Part shown: positions 36,662 to 48,201 of the stretch, one piece after another
Position numbering within the stretch: the first letter of the stretch is position 1
Layout of the letters: every line of letters starts with the position of its first letter
Assembly: GCA_018389105.1 (NCBI GenBank)
Contig: JACATO010001140.1
Coordinates: 124,001 to 188,000, forward strand
Source: Nautilus pompilius
Lineage: Eukaryota; Mollusca; Cephalopoda; Nautilida; Nautilidae
Direction: 5' to 3'
DNA length: 64,000 nucleotides
Program-made: the position numbers and the translations under genes
The notes under the pieces: model-generated
What the model was told of the DNA's origin: nothing
The model's database searches: none
Seen by the model: the letters and a program-made list of their open reading frames with translations, nothing else

Positions 36662-37080
36662 CCAGGGCTGAACTGTTTGGCGACAATCAACGGATGCTTG
36701 TTCGAAGGTTGATAGGGGAGTGGTCGAAGGTCGATCAGTACAAGTGAGTGGCTGCATATCAACCGAGAACGTAGGAGTTTTGCACAAAATCGTAGGTGTA
36801 CTCATTTATGACAGGTGCAGGCAGATTCGCACCCATCATGCAATTCTTTCAGCAAGGCATCTCATTGAGCAGAGATTCATCTTCAAACTCGACAACAACC
36901 TCAAGAATGCAGTTAATGTACCGAAAAACTATCTGGAAGGTAAAGAGGCTGATGGATCACTCACAAAGATGCCTTGGCCTGCATAAAAATCCTGCTGGGA
37001 CTATGTTGGGTGATACATCAACTGTGACAATCAAACGACAACCAAACACTTTGGATGAATTGTCCAAAGTGCTATAAGAT
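36646..37080 (+). mobile_element. Tc1/mariner transposase fragment, 5'-truncated at array D
   Basis: The plus strand begins, directly after the CT array, with SFFTGESRAELFGDNQRMLV. This is the FTDES motif of Tc1 transposases with the first catalytic Asp changed to Gly. After frameshifts it continues with VSGCISTENVGVLHKI, then THHAILSARHLIEQRFIF, then KLDNNLKNAVNVPKNYLEGK (the second catalytic Asp, QDNDPKH in the family, is kept) and EADGSLTKMPWPA. The SPDLNP segment is destroyed by a stop and an indel. A looser match continues to about 37080. The N-terminal DNA-binding half is missing. Confidence 0.75.
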
Positions 37081-38777
37081 TATTTAGAACATTCCATAGT
37101 CAGGCATTCATAACCCATGAAAACAAAGTGTGTTGCTCTGTATAAAGCATAGAGCTTACATACCAAGAACTAAGCAGCTGTACAACATATTCATTTGGGG
37201 TTTTTTTTATCTAATTTCTGTCATACTGAATTGTGTGTGTATTATAACGTAGTTACTTACTCGTCATCTAAAAGCATCCTGTGCGTGATTCCATTTTTTG
37301 GTGAGTTTTTTTTCTGTTGATAATGAATGAATGCACATTCAAAAGTTCCTGCTGCCTCCAAGAGTGCTCCCCTGCCACAGCTCTCATCTTAAATGTAACC
37401 CTGTTGCGTCCTAACACCGATGCGAATTATTTAACTTAAGACACAAAAAAAGGAATTTTAAGAAATACAGATCTAAAATAATGTTAAAACACAATTTTCT
37501 ATGTTGATGCACAACAACCAAAGACTTCTTTAATTTGAGCTCTTCTCTATGCGCAGAACTATATTTCTGACAAGTTTTGGGTTTTGGGTGGGGGAACCAA
37601 AATTTAAAAAAAAATAAAACAACAAACTTTTATATTTTAAAATCTAAAACACTAAAAGTTTAATAATAATTTTTAAAAATTGAAGTCGCAACGCGACAAC
37701 GTTCCATAACTACATCGTCGTTGATGCGGTGACAGAGGAATTAAGGAAAGACAACCAGCGAAAGAACTTCTCCCTCAAGATCCTGGCGGACGAACTCGAT
37801 GTGTTTGCGGCTTCTCTGCGCTTCCATTAAGGGATTTTTACCGACACGAGCGTTGATGCGGCAACAAGCCCTTCTCGGCTTCTTATCTGCGCTTCGTCAT
37901 TTCGCCGCTGCCGCCTTGCCGCCCACCGCTCCGTGGCAGGCACCAGCTGACACTGTACAGCTTTCACTGTGGCCCGCCATTAATTTGCCCGACAGGAAGT
38001 CAACGACTAGTCTCGTTACCCAGATCTTCCTGATAACGACGGGTTTTCATTCTGGTGGGATTTTTTTCTCCCTCTCCCTCTCCCCCCCCCCCAGGCTGTT
38101 TGCCACCTGAGGTACTTTTATGCAACCGTTCGTGCAAATGAAAAACGTTATTGCCATGACTACCATCTATTATCTCTCCTTTTCTTTTTTTCTCCCGCTT
38201 TGAGAGTAAATGTAAAAAAAAAAAATCACTTTGTACGTTAAGAGGGGGAAGCGCGAGAGATTAGACAGAATACATAAAAGATATTGGAGAGCGAAGTGGG
38301 AAATGCTGAAGCCACTCCATCCATCGCTAGAGTAGCCAGTTCCCCCCTCCTTTTTAACCTTTGACTCCACAGGCCTCACAGCGGAAGTGTTGGAGACAAC
38401 ACCGGTCTGTTCAGATGCTGAATCGTTGCGGCTTTATTTTTGTCATTAAGAAAGAAAATTAATGCTATTTAATTTGCAAAAACAGTTACCCCGCCGGCAT
38501 GGGAAACGTCACTGGGGCCAGAGCACGAGTGAAGGGGGTGAAGAAGAGGGAGAGTTAGGATTTCCGCAGCGGAAGTTAAGAAAAACTTGACCGGAAATCA
38601 TTTCTTTCTCTTTCTCTCTCTCTTTGTTTTGGGTCCTGATTCCTCTAACGGAAACCAGATGTCATCGTATTGATGTACCTCCCTTTTTCAATTGTTCAAA
38701 GTATTAAAAATAACGACCTGCGACAGATATCCTTCGTTCATGGAAGACAAAGCAGAGAAGGCAACAACTGTATGGGA
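37081..38777. other. Intergenic
   Basis: AT-rich up to 37.7 kb, then GC-richer from 37.7 to 38.1 kb with a 103-codon frame (37799-38110) of no recognised family. No gene supported. Confidence 0.4.
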
Positions 38778-41700
38778 AGAGAGAGAGAGAGGGAGAGATT
38801 ACGCCATTACAGAGAGAGATGACGTCAGTACAGCGAGAGATAGAGAGGGAGAGAGGTTACCCATTACAGAGAGCACAGAGAGAGAGATTACGCCATTACT
38901 GAGAGAGATGACGTCAGCACAGAGAGAGATAGAGAGGGAGAGAGATTACGCCATTATAGAGAGAGATGACGTCATCACAGAGAGAGATATATTACCCCAT
39001 TACTGAGAGAGATGACGTCAGCACACACAAAGAGAGGAAGAGATTACGCCATTACAGAGAGAGAGAGATATATTACTCCATTACAGAGAGAGATGGCGTC
39101 AGCACACACAAAGAGAGGAAGAGATTACGCCATTACAGAGAGAGATATATTACCCCATTACAGAGAGAGATGGCGTCAGCACAGAGAGAGATATATTACC
39201 CCATTACTGAGAGAGATGACGTCAGCACACACAAAGAGAGGAAGAGATTACGCCATTACAGAGAGAGATTACCCCATTACTGAGAGAGATGACGTCAGCA
39301 CACACAAAGAGAGGAAGAGATTACCCCATTACAGAGAGAGAGATTACGCCATTACTGAGAGAGATGACGTCAGCACAGAGAGAGATATATTACCCCATTA
39401 CTGAGAGAGATGACGTCAGCACACACAAAGAGAGGAAGAGATTACGCCATTACTGAGAGAGATGACGTCAGCACAGAGAGAGATAGAGAGGGAGAGAGAG
39501 ATTACGCCATTACAGAGAGAGATGACGTCAGCACAGAGAGAGATCGAGAGGGAGAGAGATATTACGCCATTACAGAGAGAGATGACGTCAGCACAGAGAG
39601 AGATCGAGAGGGAGAGAGACGATTACGCCATTACTGAGAGAGATGACGTCAGCACAGAGAGAGATATAGAGGGAGAGAGAGATTACGCCATTACTGAGAG
39701 AGATGACGTCATCACAGAGAGAGATAGAGAGGGAGAGAGAGATTAAGCCATTACTGAGAGAGATGACGTCATCACAGAGAGAGATAGAGAGGGAGAGAGA
39801 GATTAAGCCATTACTGAGAGAGATGACGTCATCACAGAGAGAGATAGAGAGGGAGAGAGAGATTACGCCATTAGTGAGAGAGATGACGTCATCACAGAGA
39901 GAGATAGAGAGAGATAGAGAGATTACGCCATTACTGAGAGAGATGACGTCATCACAGAGAGAGATAAAGAGAGATAGAGAGATTACGCCATTACTGAGAG
40001 AGATGACGTCAGCACAGAGAGAGATAGAGAGGGAGAGAGATAGAGATTACGCCATTACAGAGAGAGATGACGTCATCACAGAGAGAGATAGAGGAGAGAT
40101 AGAGAGATTACGCCATTACTGAGAGAGATGACGTCAGCACAGAGAGAGATATATTACCCCATTACTGAGAGAGATGACGTCAGCACACACCAAAGAGAGG
40201 AAGAGATTACGCCCTTACAGAGAGAGATTACCCCATTACTGAGAGAGAGATGACGTCAGCACACACAAAGAGAGGAAGCCCAAAGAGATTGAGATTACCC
40301 CATACAGAGAGAGGAGATTACGCCATTACTGAGAGAGATGACGTCGCACAGAGAGAGATAGAGAGGGAGAGAGAGATTACGCCATTACAGAGAGAGATGG
40401 CGTCAGCACAGAGAAAGATAGAGAGGGAGAGAGAGATTACGCCATTACAGAGAGAGATGACGTCAGCACAGAGAGAGATAGAGAGGGAGAGAGAGATTAC
40501 GCCATTACAGAGAGAGATGGCGTCAGCACAGAGAAAGATAGAGAGGGAGAGAGAGATTACGCCATTACAGAGAGAGATGACGTCAGCACAGAGAGAGATC
40601 GAGAGGGAGAGAGATATTACGCCATTACAGAGAGAGATGACGTCAGCACAGAGAGAGATCGAGAGGGAGAGAGAGATTACGCCATTACTGAGAGAGATGA
40701 CGTCAGCACAGAGAGAGATAGAGAGGGAGAGAGAGATTACGCCATTACTGAGAGAGATGACGTCATCACAGAGAGAGATAGAGAGGGAGAGAGAGATTAC
40801 GCCATTAGTGAGAGAGATGACGTCAGTACAGCGAGAGATAGAGAGGGAGAGAGAGATTACGCCATTACTGAGAGAGATGACGTCAGCACACGCCAAGAGA
40901 GAGAGATTACGCCATTACTGAGAGAGATGACGTCAGCACAGAGAGAGATAGAGAGGGAGAGAGAGATTACGCCATTACAGAGAGAGATGACGTCAGCACA
41001 GAGAGAGATCGAGAGGGAGAGAGATATTACGCCATTACAGAGAGAGATGACGTCAGCACAGAGAGAGATCGAGAGGGAGAGAGATTACGCCATTACTGAG
41101 AGAGATGACGTCAGCACAGAGAGAGATAGAGAGGGAGAGAGAGATTACGCCATTACTGAGAGAGATGACGTCATCACAGAGAGAGATAGAGAGGGAGAGA
41201 GAGATTAAGCCATTACTGAGAGAGATGACGTCATCACAGAGAGAGATAGAGAGGGAGAGAGAGATTACGCCATTAGTGAGAGAGATGACGTCATCACAGA
41301 GAGAGATAGAGAGAGATAGAGAGATTACGCCAATACTGAGAGAGATGACGTCATCACAGAGAGAGATAGAGAGAGATAGAGAGATTACGCCATTACTGAG
41401 AGAGATGACGTCAGCACAGAGAGAGATAGAGAGGGAGAGAGATTACGCCATTACAGAGAGAGATGACGTCATCACAGAGAGAGATATATTACCCCATTAC
41501 TGAGAGAGATGACGTCAGCACACACAAAGAGAGGAAGAGATTACGCCATTACACAGAGAGAGAGATATATTACCCCATTACTGAGAGAGATGACGTCATC
41601 ACAGAGAGAGATAGAGAGGGAGAGAGAGATTACGCCATTAGTGAGAGAGAGAGGGGGACTCAGTACAGCGAGAGATAGAGAGGAGAGAGAGATTACGCCA

Positions 41701-41980
41701 TTACAGAGAGAGAGATTACGCCATTACAGAGAGAGATGACGTCAGCACAGAGAGAGATAGAGAGGGAGAGAGAGATTACGCCATTACAGAGAGAGATGGC
41801 GTCAGCACAGAGAGAGATAGAGAGGGAGAGAGAGATTACGCCATTACAGAGAGAGATGACGTCAGCACAGAGAGAGATAGAGAGGGAGAGAGAGATTACG
41901 CCATTACTGAGAGAGATGACGTCATCACAGAGAGAGAGAGAGAGAGAGGAGAGCGGAGAGAGAAGAGAGAGAGAGAGAGA
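38778..41980. repeat. CRE satellite array E (60-bp unit, 3.2 kb)
   Basis: The largest repeat in the window. The GA-rich strand is plus. The standard unit is exactly 60 bp: GCCATTAC(A/T)GAGAGAGATG, then ACGTC(A/T)(G/T)CACAGAGAGAG, then a GATAGAGAGGGAGAGAGAGAT-like filler. It runs in register from 40381 to 40920. Shorter units containing ATATATTACCCC or CACACACAAAGAGAGG intersperse the first 700 bp. About 44 exact TGACGTCA sites are seen. Sixty is divisible by three, so frames of up to 223 codons stay open on both strands. These are repeat translations, not genes. Confidence 0.97.
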
Positions 41981-42426
41981 CTTACTTTTAATTCAGCCAA
42001 GTGGTTGCGATTGTCTCCTGGTTAGCACACAGGATAGTTCGTTGTAGCGGACAACGTGGCTGTTCCAAGCTTTCCGAAGATGTACCCAGATGTTCTCGTC
42101 CATCTTCTCCATGCAATCGTCATGTTTCTTTGTAAAAACATCTAGTTATACCAAATTCTAAAGTTTCATCAAAGGCAACAAAATAACCTGTAGTTAAACA
42201 AAGACTTTCCCTAATTTTGAGAAATTAAGAACTTTTAAACAATAACGAAATAACATTTGCTTTTAGTTTTTTTAAGAAAAAAAACAACAACAAACAAACA
42301 AGAATTTAGAAAAAAGAAGTAAAACAAAAACATGTTTCAACAACACACGGAAAAACTGCATGTTTTCTGTATACTCAAGTAGATTATGGATATTTATTAA
42401 TAATAAGAGCTAGAGAAACCGAAAGA
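41981..42426. other. Intergenic
   Basis: AT-rich, nothing recognised. Confidence 0.5.
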
Positions 42427-42445
42427 ATTATTATTATTATTATTA

Positions 42446-42494
<49 letters not shown>

Positions 42495-42505
42495 GTTGTT
42501 GTTGT
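42427..42505. repeat. (ATT)n then (GTT)n microsatellite
   Basis: About 80 bp of ATT repeats ending in four GTT. It is followed by TGTAATTACAG, which resembles a splice acceptor before an 80-codon frame. I could not support that frame as an exon. Confidence 0.95.
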
Positions 42506-44289
42506 AATTACAGATGACAGGGTCACTTTGTTATGCAATAAAATTCGAAGAACTACAGATTGGTCTTCTATTTTTGGAATTACTGGGGGAGGCTCTAGAA
42601 TTCTCTACGAGTAACTCAGTATCTCGGAGTAAACATGAAGAATATAAACCATTCCACCCATGTCCAGAAGTAGTCTGCCGAGGAATTAACGTGTTGTCTG
42701 CTGCATACTATCTAATGGCCACTCGTTTTAAGACTGTCCCTAATAAAAACTGAGGGGTTAATCTAATGACGAGTAGCGATATATTGGCTTCTAAAACTTT
42801 AGGGTTTTAAAAATTGGTTTAACCTTCAGTAATTTCGGCAGTGAAACGTATTTAAATTACGGTTCCGTTGCCAGGAATTATATATATATGGTAAACTGTC
42901 TTCCGGGAACCGACGAGGGCGCGTAACCGAAAGATCTCGAGCAGAATCGAAGAAATTCGCCGGCCGGGGCCAAAATCTGTTTCTTATTTACTGTACAATT
43001 AGCTCGCCCGAAACTGCCAGGGGCCCGAGTCTCGTCTTTGACAGGCGGCGCATAAAACGGGGCTAGTTACCGTGGGGCTTTGATCTCCGGTGAGCCGTGG
43101 AGACGGCGTCGGACGGACAAATGGCGCACGAGTGGAGGTTGAGTAATTACCTGCAAACATCAAGGCAACTCGAGCGAGCGGAGAGAAACCACGCGGGTGC
43201 GATGTCTCTGGAAGCGCTAGGGGGAAAAAAATAATTAAAATTCTAGATAGATGTCGAAAACTATATATATGCGTGTGTGCGCTTTACTTAGCCGCCGGGG
43301 CAACGAGAGGCGACCCAAGTTATCATATTTCTAATTATATACATAAATAAAATACATTTTGCTATTTTTTCGCTTTTAACTTTTTGAGATAACCCCCCAA
43401 AATTAACTTTGGTTAACTTCGTAGATACCCGGCTCCATTCAGTTGTCTGTCCTGAAGTTTGGTTATTGAATTGATATGCGTGAATAAGCCGAGCGAATAC
43501 TGAGAATTGACCTTAATTTAAATAGAATTTAAAAAATCAGAAATTGAATAAAAGAGTACAAGAATTTTGGTTGTATACGTTTAAAATTTTACTTTATAGT
43601 AATTGAGCAGAGCTTTTGCCATTATCGTGAACCGAGAGAACCTTCGAGAATCGGCCACCATCTTGACGACGTCATCAATGGGGAACTTACCGTCCTGTCG
43701 TGCGAGGCCCGTACTGATGAGAGGGAAATTGTCCGTAGATATATACTGCACTGTTCTTCCAGCATCCGCATCTGGGAGACCAAACTACGCCCGATTTCTC
43801 AGAACTCTTGAAATGAAGACAGATGTCTCAATCTGGCTCCTGATGCTGAGGCACCCTTAATCTTAATGTAATATGCAGAAATAATTTAAAGGTGAGTGAC
43901 TTAAACTAACTACATCTTTAAAGTAAGGACTTGAGGATCTAACAGGATTCTGTAAACGATAACGCGTCTGGGCTAGAATAATCTATGTACTTTTACTTTT
44001 CGGAAAGCACAGGGAAAATAACGATATCATCGTCGTCAGCATCAACAACGAAAAACAATAATAAACAAGCAGCAGCAAAAATCAATGACATCAGCTTAGC
44101 AATAGCAATAAGAGCGGATTAGCAGCCGTAATAAAAACAAGAGGAAGTTAACCAAACATTGACGGAGGAAATCGAAGCGCAAGAACAACGGGTTCCAAGA
44201 CAATAGCCCAGCACCCACGTCAATATAATGGGAAACGTTAGAAATATCGTTAAGGTGAAAGAGTAGAATGAAAATATGACTCTAATTAT
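42506..44289. other. Intergenic, GC-rich patch at 42.9-43.2 kb
   Basis: A CpG-rich stretch lies at 42900-43220. The 85-codon frame at 43603-43860 (+) is unrecognised. A CRE lies near 43668. Confidence 0.4.
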
Positions 44290-44335
44290 ATGTGTGTGTG
44301 TGTGTTGTGTGTGTGTGTGTGTGTGTGTGTGTGTC
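44290..44335. repeat. (GT)n microsatellite
   Basis: A GT run with one TT interruption. Confidence 0.95.
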
Positions 44336-44470
44336 ATCTCTAGAAACCCTTATGCTGCATTTATCTGGTTTCAGCTTTAAACACCATTATAATCATGATG
44401 TTCCTTAAAGGGTAGCGTCTGCTAATGGTTTGGTAGATGAGCGGTATCTACCCGGCCTGATTACCGTCAC

Positions 44471-44510
44471 GTCATAGTAACCCTATCGGTCATAGTAACC
44501 CTATCGGTCA
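44471..44510. repeat. 18-bp tandem duplication
   Basis: GTCATAGTAACCCTATCG is present twice in a row, followed by a further GTCA. A very small, probably recent duplication. Confidence 0.9.
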
Positions 44511-45905
44511 CCACGCACTAGGCCCCTGATTTACCGCTTCTCCGAGAGTATGGTAGGTAAATCAGAAGAAATCAGAGTCTTTAATTCGACTACTTTTCTC
44601 TGAACTTCAATATAAAACTTGCAATTGATATTGTAAATGTTTACCCTTTAAAGCATTTTCTCCCTCTTTTGCCAAAGAAAGGTGTATATATATGTGTGTG
44701 TGGATGTTAAACTATCGTGACGGGTAAGCACACCGGTTGCAATTTGTATCTCACGTGATCAACGAAGCATAGAAGAGCGGTCTAAAATCAAAGCTATCGA
44801 GTTCGCTCCCCTGTCCTCTTTCTCCGAGCCGCAGAAATGGCACTTAACGGTTATCAAATGAAACGGCCTGGTGGGGGCCCTGCTAAAATGCGAATTCACT
44901 AAAACGGAACGAAATAACGGACGGTTGTATCTTACATACTTCAAAGAAAATGTAATACCAATGACGTTCCGTTAATATTTCTTATATATATATATATAAA
45001 GAGACACGCACACACAATTTAATTAATGTTTCTACATGATAATAATGACAAGAATTATTCTTGCTCGATTTAAAGAACCGGCTGAGACAAGATTCGACCA
45101 GATTAGTTTCTTCCAAAAAAAATATATGTATTTTCCCGATTTGTTAGCATTTTTTCCTTAATCAGTGTACTATAGTCTAAACTGCAATAATAATGGTAAC
45201 CCTTTTTTTTTTAAAAAATTCACTGAACACAAGGCATAGTTGTAAACCAAAGGTTTGAAAGAAAAGCAAACAGGAATAGAATTCAGAATTCTTAGCAACA
45301 CCAAAGCTACGCACCCAACCGGGCGGCGAACCTGCACCGAAGAGGCTGACCGAGAAGTGCTTGATATGAGAGACCAACACTGCACGTATCTCCTAGAACC
45401 CGCTGCCGGTGGAGTGAGTGAGAGCCAAAGGGGCCAGTCTCCTTTAGTTTCTTTAGACCACTAGAAAACACTAAGAATGGCTTGGTGCAGATCATTCCAC
45501 ATTTACGGGCGAGACAGACGCCCGCCCCGCCCCCACCACTCACGTGACAGGTCTCGAAATTAGATGCGTGACGCGGCCATGCTTCTCCGGATTCTCCTGT
45601 GAAACACCGAACGAAGGTTTGTCTTTATCTTTAATGACTGGGAACCAAAGACCGACTACCTCTACGTAATTTGCACGTGACGTTGAACATAACCGACGTT
45701 AGATGCCATGCAAACACGAATTACTGGTTACATCAGTTCTCAACGATGGGGTCTCTCATGCAGAACTGGGAGGGGGGGGTACGAAATCCGGTAATTAGCA
45801 TCTTATAAGCGAAACTTTTAATCTCGTAACACGGCAACGACGTTTGCAAAGTAGGCGAGCTGCTGGTGATTATTTAACGAGCGCAGAGTCTTCACCTGAA
45901 CAAAT
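44511..45905. other. Intergenic
   Basis: Short overlapping frames at 45170-45543 on both strands, none recognised. A TA run lies at about 44984-44998. Confidence 0.45.
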
Positions 45906-45979
45906 ATGGCGGCGGCGCATAGACCGACAGAAGATGTCGAGAGGGCTCCAACAAATATTGAAAACCCATGGAACGTTGT
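45906..45979 (+). CDS. Weak candidate first exon
   Basis: ATGGCGGCGGCG opens a frame reading MAAAHRPTEDVERAPTNIEN and reaches a donor-like TTGT/GTAAGA after 74 bases. If not spliced, it stops after 25 codons. The ATATGGCGGCGG context resembles YY1-type promoter motifs. No second exon or promoter was identified, so chance is likely. Confidence 0.12.
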
Positions 45980-46260
45980 GTAAGACAGGAACCAGTAACA
46001 TTTAGGGTTCTATCGGAGGGAAAAGAAAAAAAAAAGTTGGAAATCTGTAAGTCACATGGCGTAGGTGGGGCTGTTCGGGCACCGCAGAACTCCGGCTAGC
46101 ATGAGAGACCCACCTAACCAACAAACGGTAGATCCCTACCAAAAGCCTTCAATTTTAGATGTGGGAGAAAATCAGAGAACCCGAAACCCGAAAAAAAAAA
46201 AATGCTACACAGCCAGCTGGTGAAAAAACAAGCTAAGGCGGTACGCAAAAACAAGTTATT

Positions 46261-46316
46261 CCGACCGGGATTCGAACCCTGGCCCTCGTCTAACCACTCT
46301 ACTACCGCGCTGCCTA
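46261..46316 (-). other. tRNA-derived SINE head or tRNA pseudogene
   Basis: The reverse strand reads GGCAGCGCGGTAGTAGAGTG, then GTTAGACGAGGGCC, then AGGGTTCGAATCCCGG. This is a D-arm with A-box features and a perfect B box (GGTTCGAATCC) with a base-paired T stem. The anticodon arm is largely missing, so it is not a working tRNA. It is followed on the minus strand by a T-rich run, as expected for a tRNA-derived SINE or a truncated tRNA copy. Confidence 0.55.
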
Positions 46317-47422
46317 AGCGAATTGTTTAACACCCTGATTTATTGTTATCCATTAAATATGCTGCATCGTCATCTCGTTTCTCTCAGTATGCGTGTTAGA
46401 CACGACGACGGTACTCCTCTTAATTTGTAGTATATTTTAAACAAGTCTTTCTGGCTTGTTTCTATGTTTTGAAGGTCAACAGGATCACGACACCCCCACG
46501 TGAACATACAGCTTATTCACTGAATCGGTTCTCTAATCTTGAGGTCGGTCGGCTTAGTATTTGTGTAGGCGATCTAAATCTGGAGACATAAGGAAATACA
46601 ATGGTTGTGATGTACTATTACTTAAAGACTTAAAGCGCCACAATTTTAATACATTTACACGCTAATGTCCTAGTCGCACGTTGCTATAAGCTAGAAGAAT
46701 GACTCGCGCAGACCAAACCGGGCTCGGTACAAACCCCCCACATTTTCATAAAAAGCCCTTAATGTAGGACCGATTCAAGTGTAAAAATCAGCTTTTGTAC
46801 TCTAGATATCTGTACACGTCTATAAAGCGGCGATAGCCGAACACGCTTCCTGTATTGGCATTATTTCACTCTAAAACCATGGGCAGTACATCTTTAAGGC
46901 AAATACTTCGTAATGCAGAGAGCTCTTTATCTGTCCTATCAGAATGATGTCTCAGCACTGGCGAGCGCCCTTAAATTAAACAAGAAACAAAAGTTCTTTC
47001 TTGCTAATGCCAACTCTCCCTCCCTGATCGAAGCTGCTGGCAAACCGGTCTCGACGTCTTCTGTAGGCCTCCGTCCGCTGGTGAAGCAGAAACCCGGGCT
47101 TATGTCGAACCGAAGTCCGACGTTGATTGGCCTTGGCTTGGCGACACCTTTATTCCTGGTCATCGCGAACCTTTTGTGCAGTATGGATACTGCAGCGACC
47201 AGGTAGCAATGCCACGGGAACTGCTGCCGGCAGACGGTCATCTCGCAGATGTTGAATAGCGCACCTATGTAAGGCTTGTATCCTCGGGATGACCTATCCC
47301 TGGATCGATGCTGAAGCCGATTCACCCGCAGAGCAGTATCCTATTCCCAGTTCGATTGGCCATCACATATTCAATTGAGAATTGCGCATAATCGGCTAAG
47401 CAAAGACATTCACGGTTTTCGA
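46317..47422. other. Intergenic
   Basis: Two overlapping frames of about 100-128 codons on opposite strands at 46913-47325, neither with a recognised domain. No gene supported. Confidence 0.4.
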
Positions 47423-48201
47423 TCTCTCACTCTCTCTCTCTCTCTAATGATGTCATGTCTCTCCCTGTAATGACATCATCTCTCTTAATCACGTCATCTC
47501 TCTCTCTAATGATGTCATCTCTCTCCCTGTAATGACATCATCTCTCTTAATGACGTCATCTCTCTCTAATGATGTAATCTCTCTCCCTGTAATGACATCA
47601 TCTCTCTTAATGACGTCATCTCTCTCTAATGATGTAATCTCTCTCCCTGTAATGACATAATCTCTCTTAATGGCGTCATCTCTCTGTCTCTCTAATGATG
47701 TCATCTCTCTCCCTGTAATGACATCATCTCTCTCTAATGATGTCATCTCTCTCCCTGTAATGACATCATCTCTCTTAATGACGTCATCTCTCTCTAATGA
47801 TGCCATCTCTCTCCCTGTAATGACATCATCTCTCTTAATGACGTCATCTCTCTCCCTGTAATGACATCATCTCTCTTAATGACGTCATCTCTCTCTAATG
47901 ATGCCATCTCTCTCCCTGTAATGACATCATCTCTCTCTAATGATGTCATCTCTCTCCCTGTAATGACATCATCTCTCTTAATGACGTCATCTCTCTCTAA
48001 TGATGCCATCTCTCTCCCTGTAATGACATCATCTCTCTTAATGACGTCATCTCTCTCTAATGATGCCATCTCTCTCCCTGTAATGACATCATCTCTCTCC
48101 CTGTAATGACATCATCTCTCTTAATGATGTCATCTCTCTCTAATGATGTCATCTCTCTCCCTGTAATGACATCATCTCTCTTAATGACGTCATCTCTCTC
48201 T
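47423..48201. repeat. CRE satellite array F (60-bp three-core unit)
   Basis: CT-rich plus strand with a 60-bp higher-order unit containing three cores in fixed order: TAATGATGTCAT, TGTAATGACATCAT and TTAATGACGTCAT. Successive units are in exact register, for example from 47521 to 47640. Some units have lost or swapped one core, and the third core is TGCCATC-type in several units (TGATGCCA). Confidence 0.95.

Noticed and set aside
40250-40921. 223-codon plus-strand frame and 192-codon minus-strand frame
   Set aside because: Both are translations of the 60-bp CRE repeat, open only because the unit is a multiple of three. Amino-acid cycles are perfectly periodic.
46261-46316. Functional tRNA gene
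   Set aside because: B box and T stem are good, but the anticodon arm is missing and the A-to-B spacing is too short.
46913-47325. Opposing 97- and 128-codon frames as a retroelement gene
   Set aside because: Neither strand shows motifs of RT, integrase or protease, so I could not support either.
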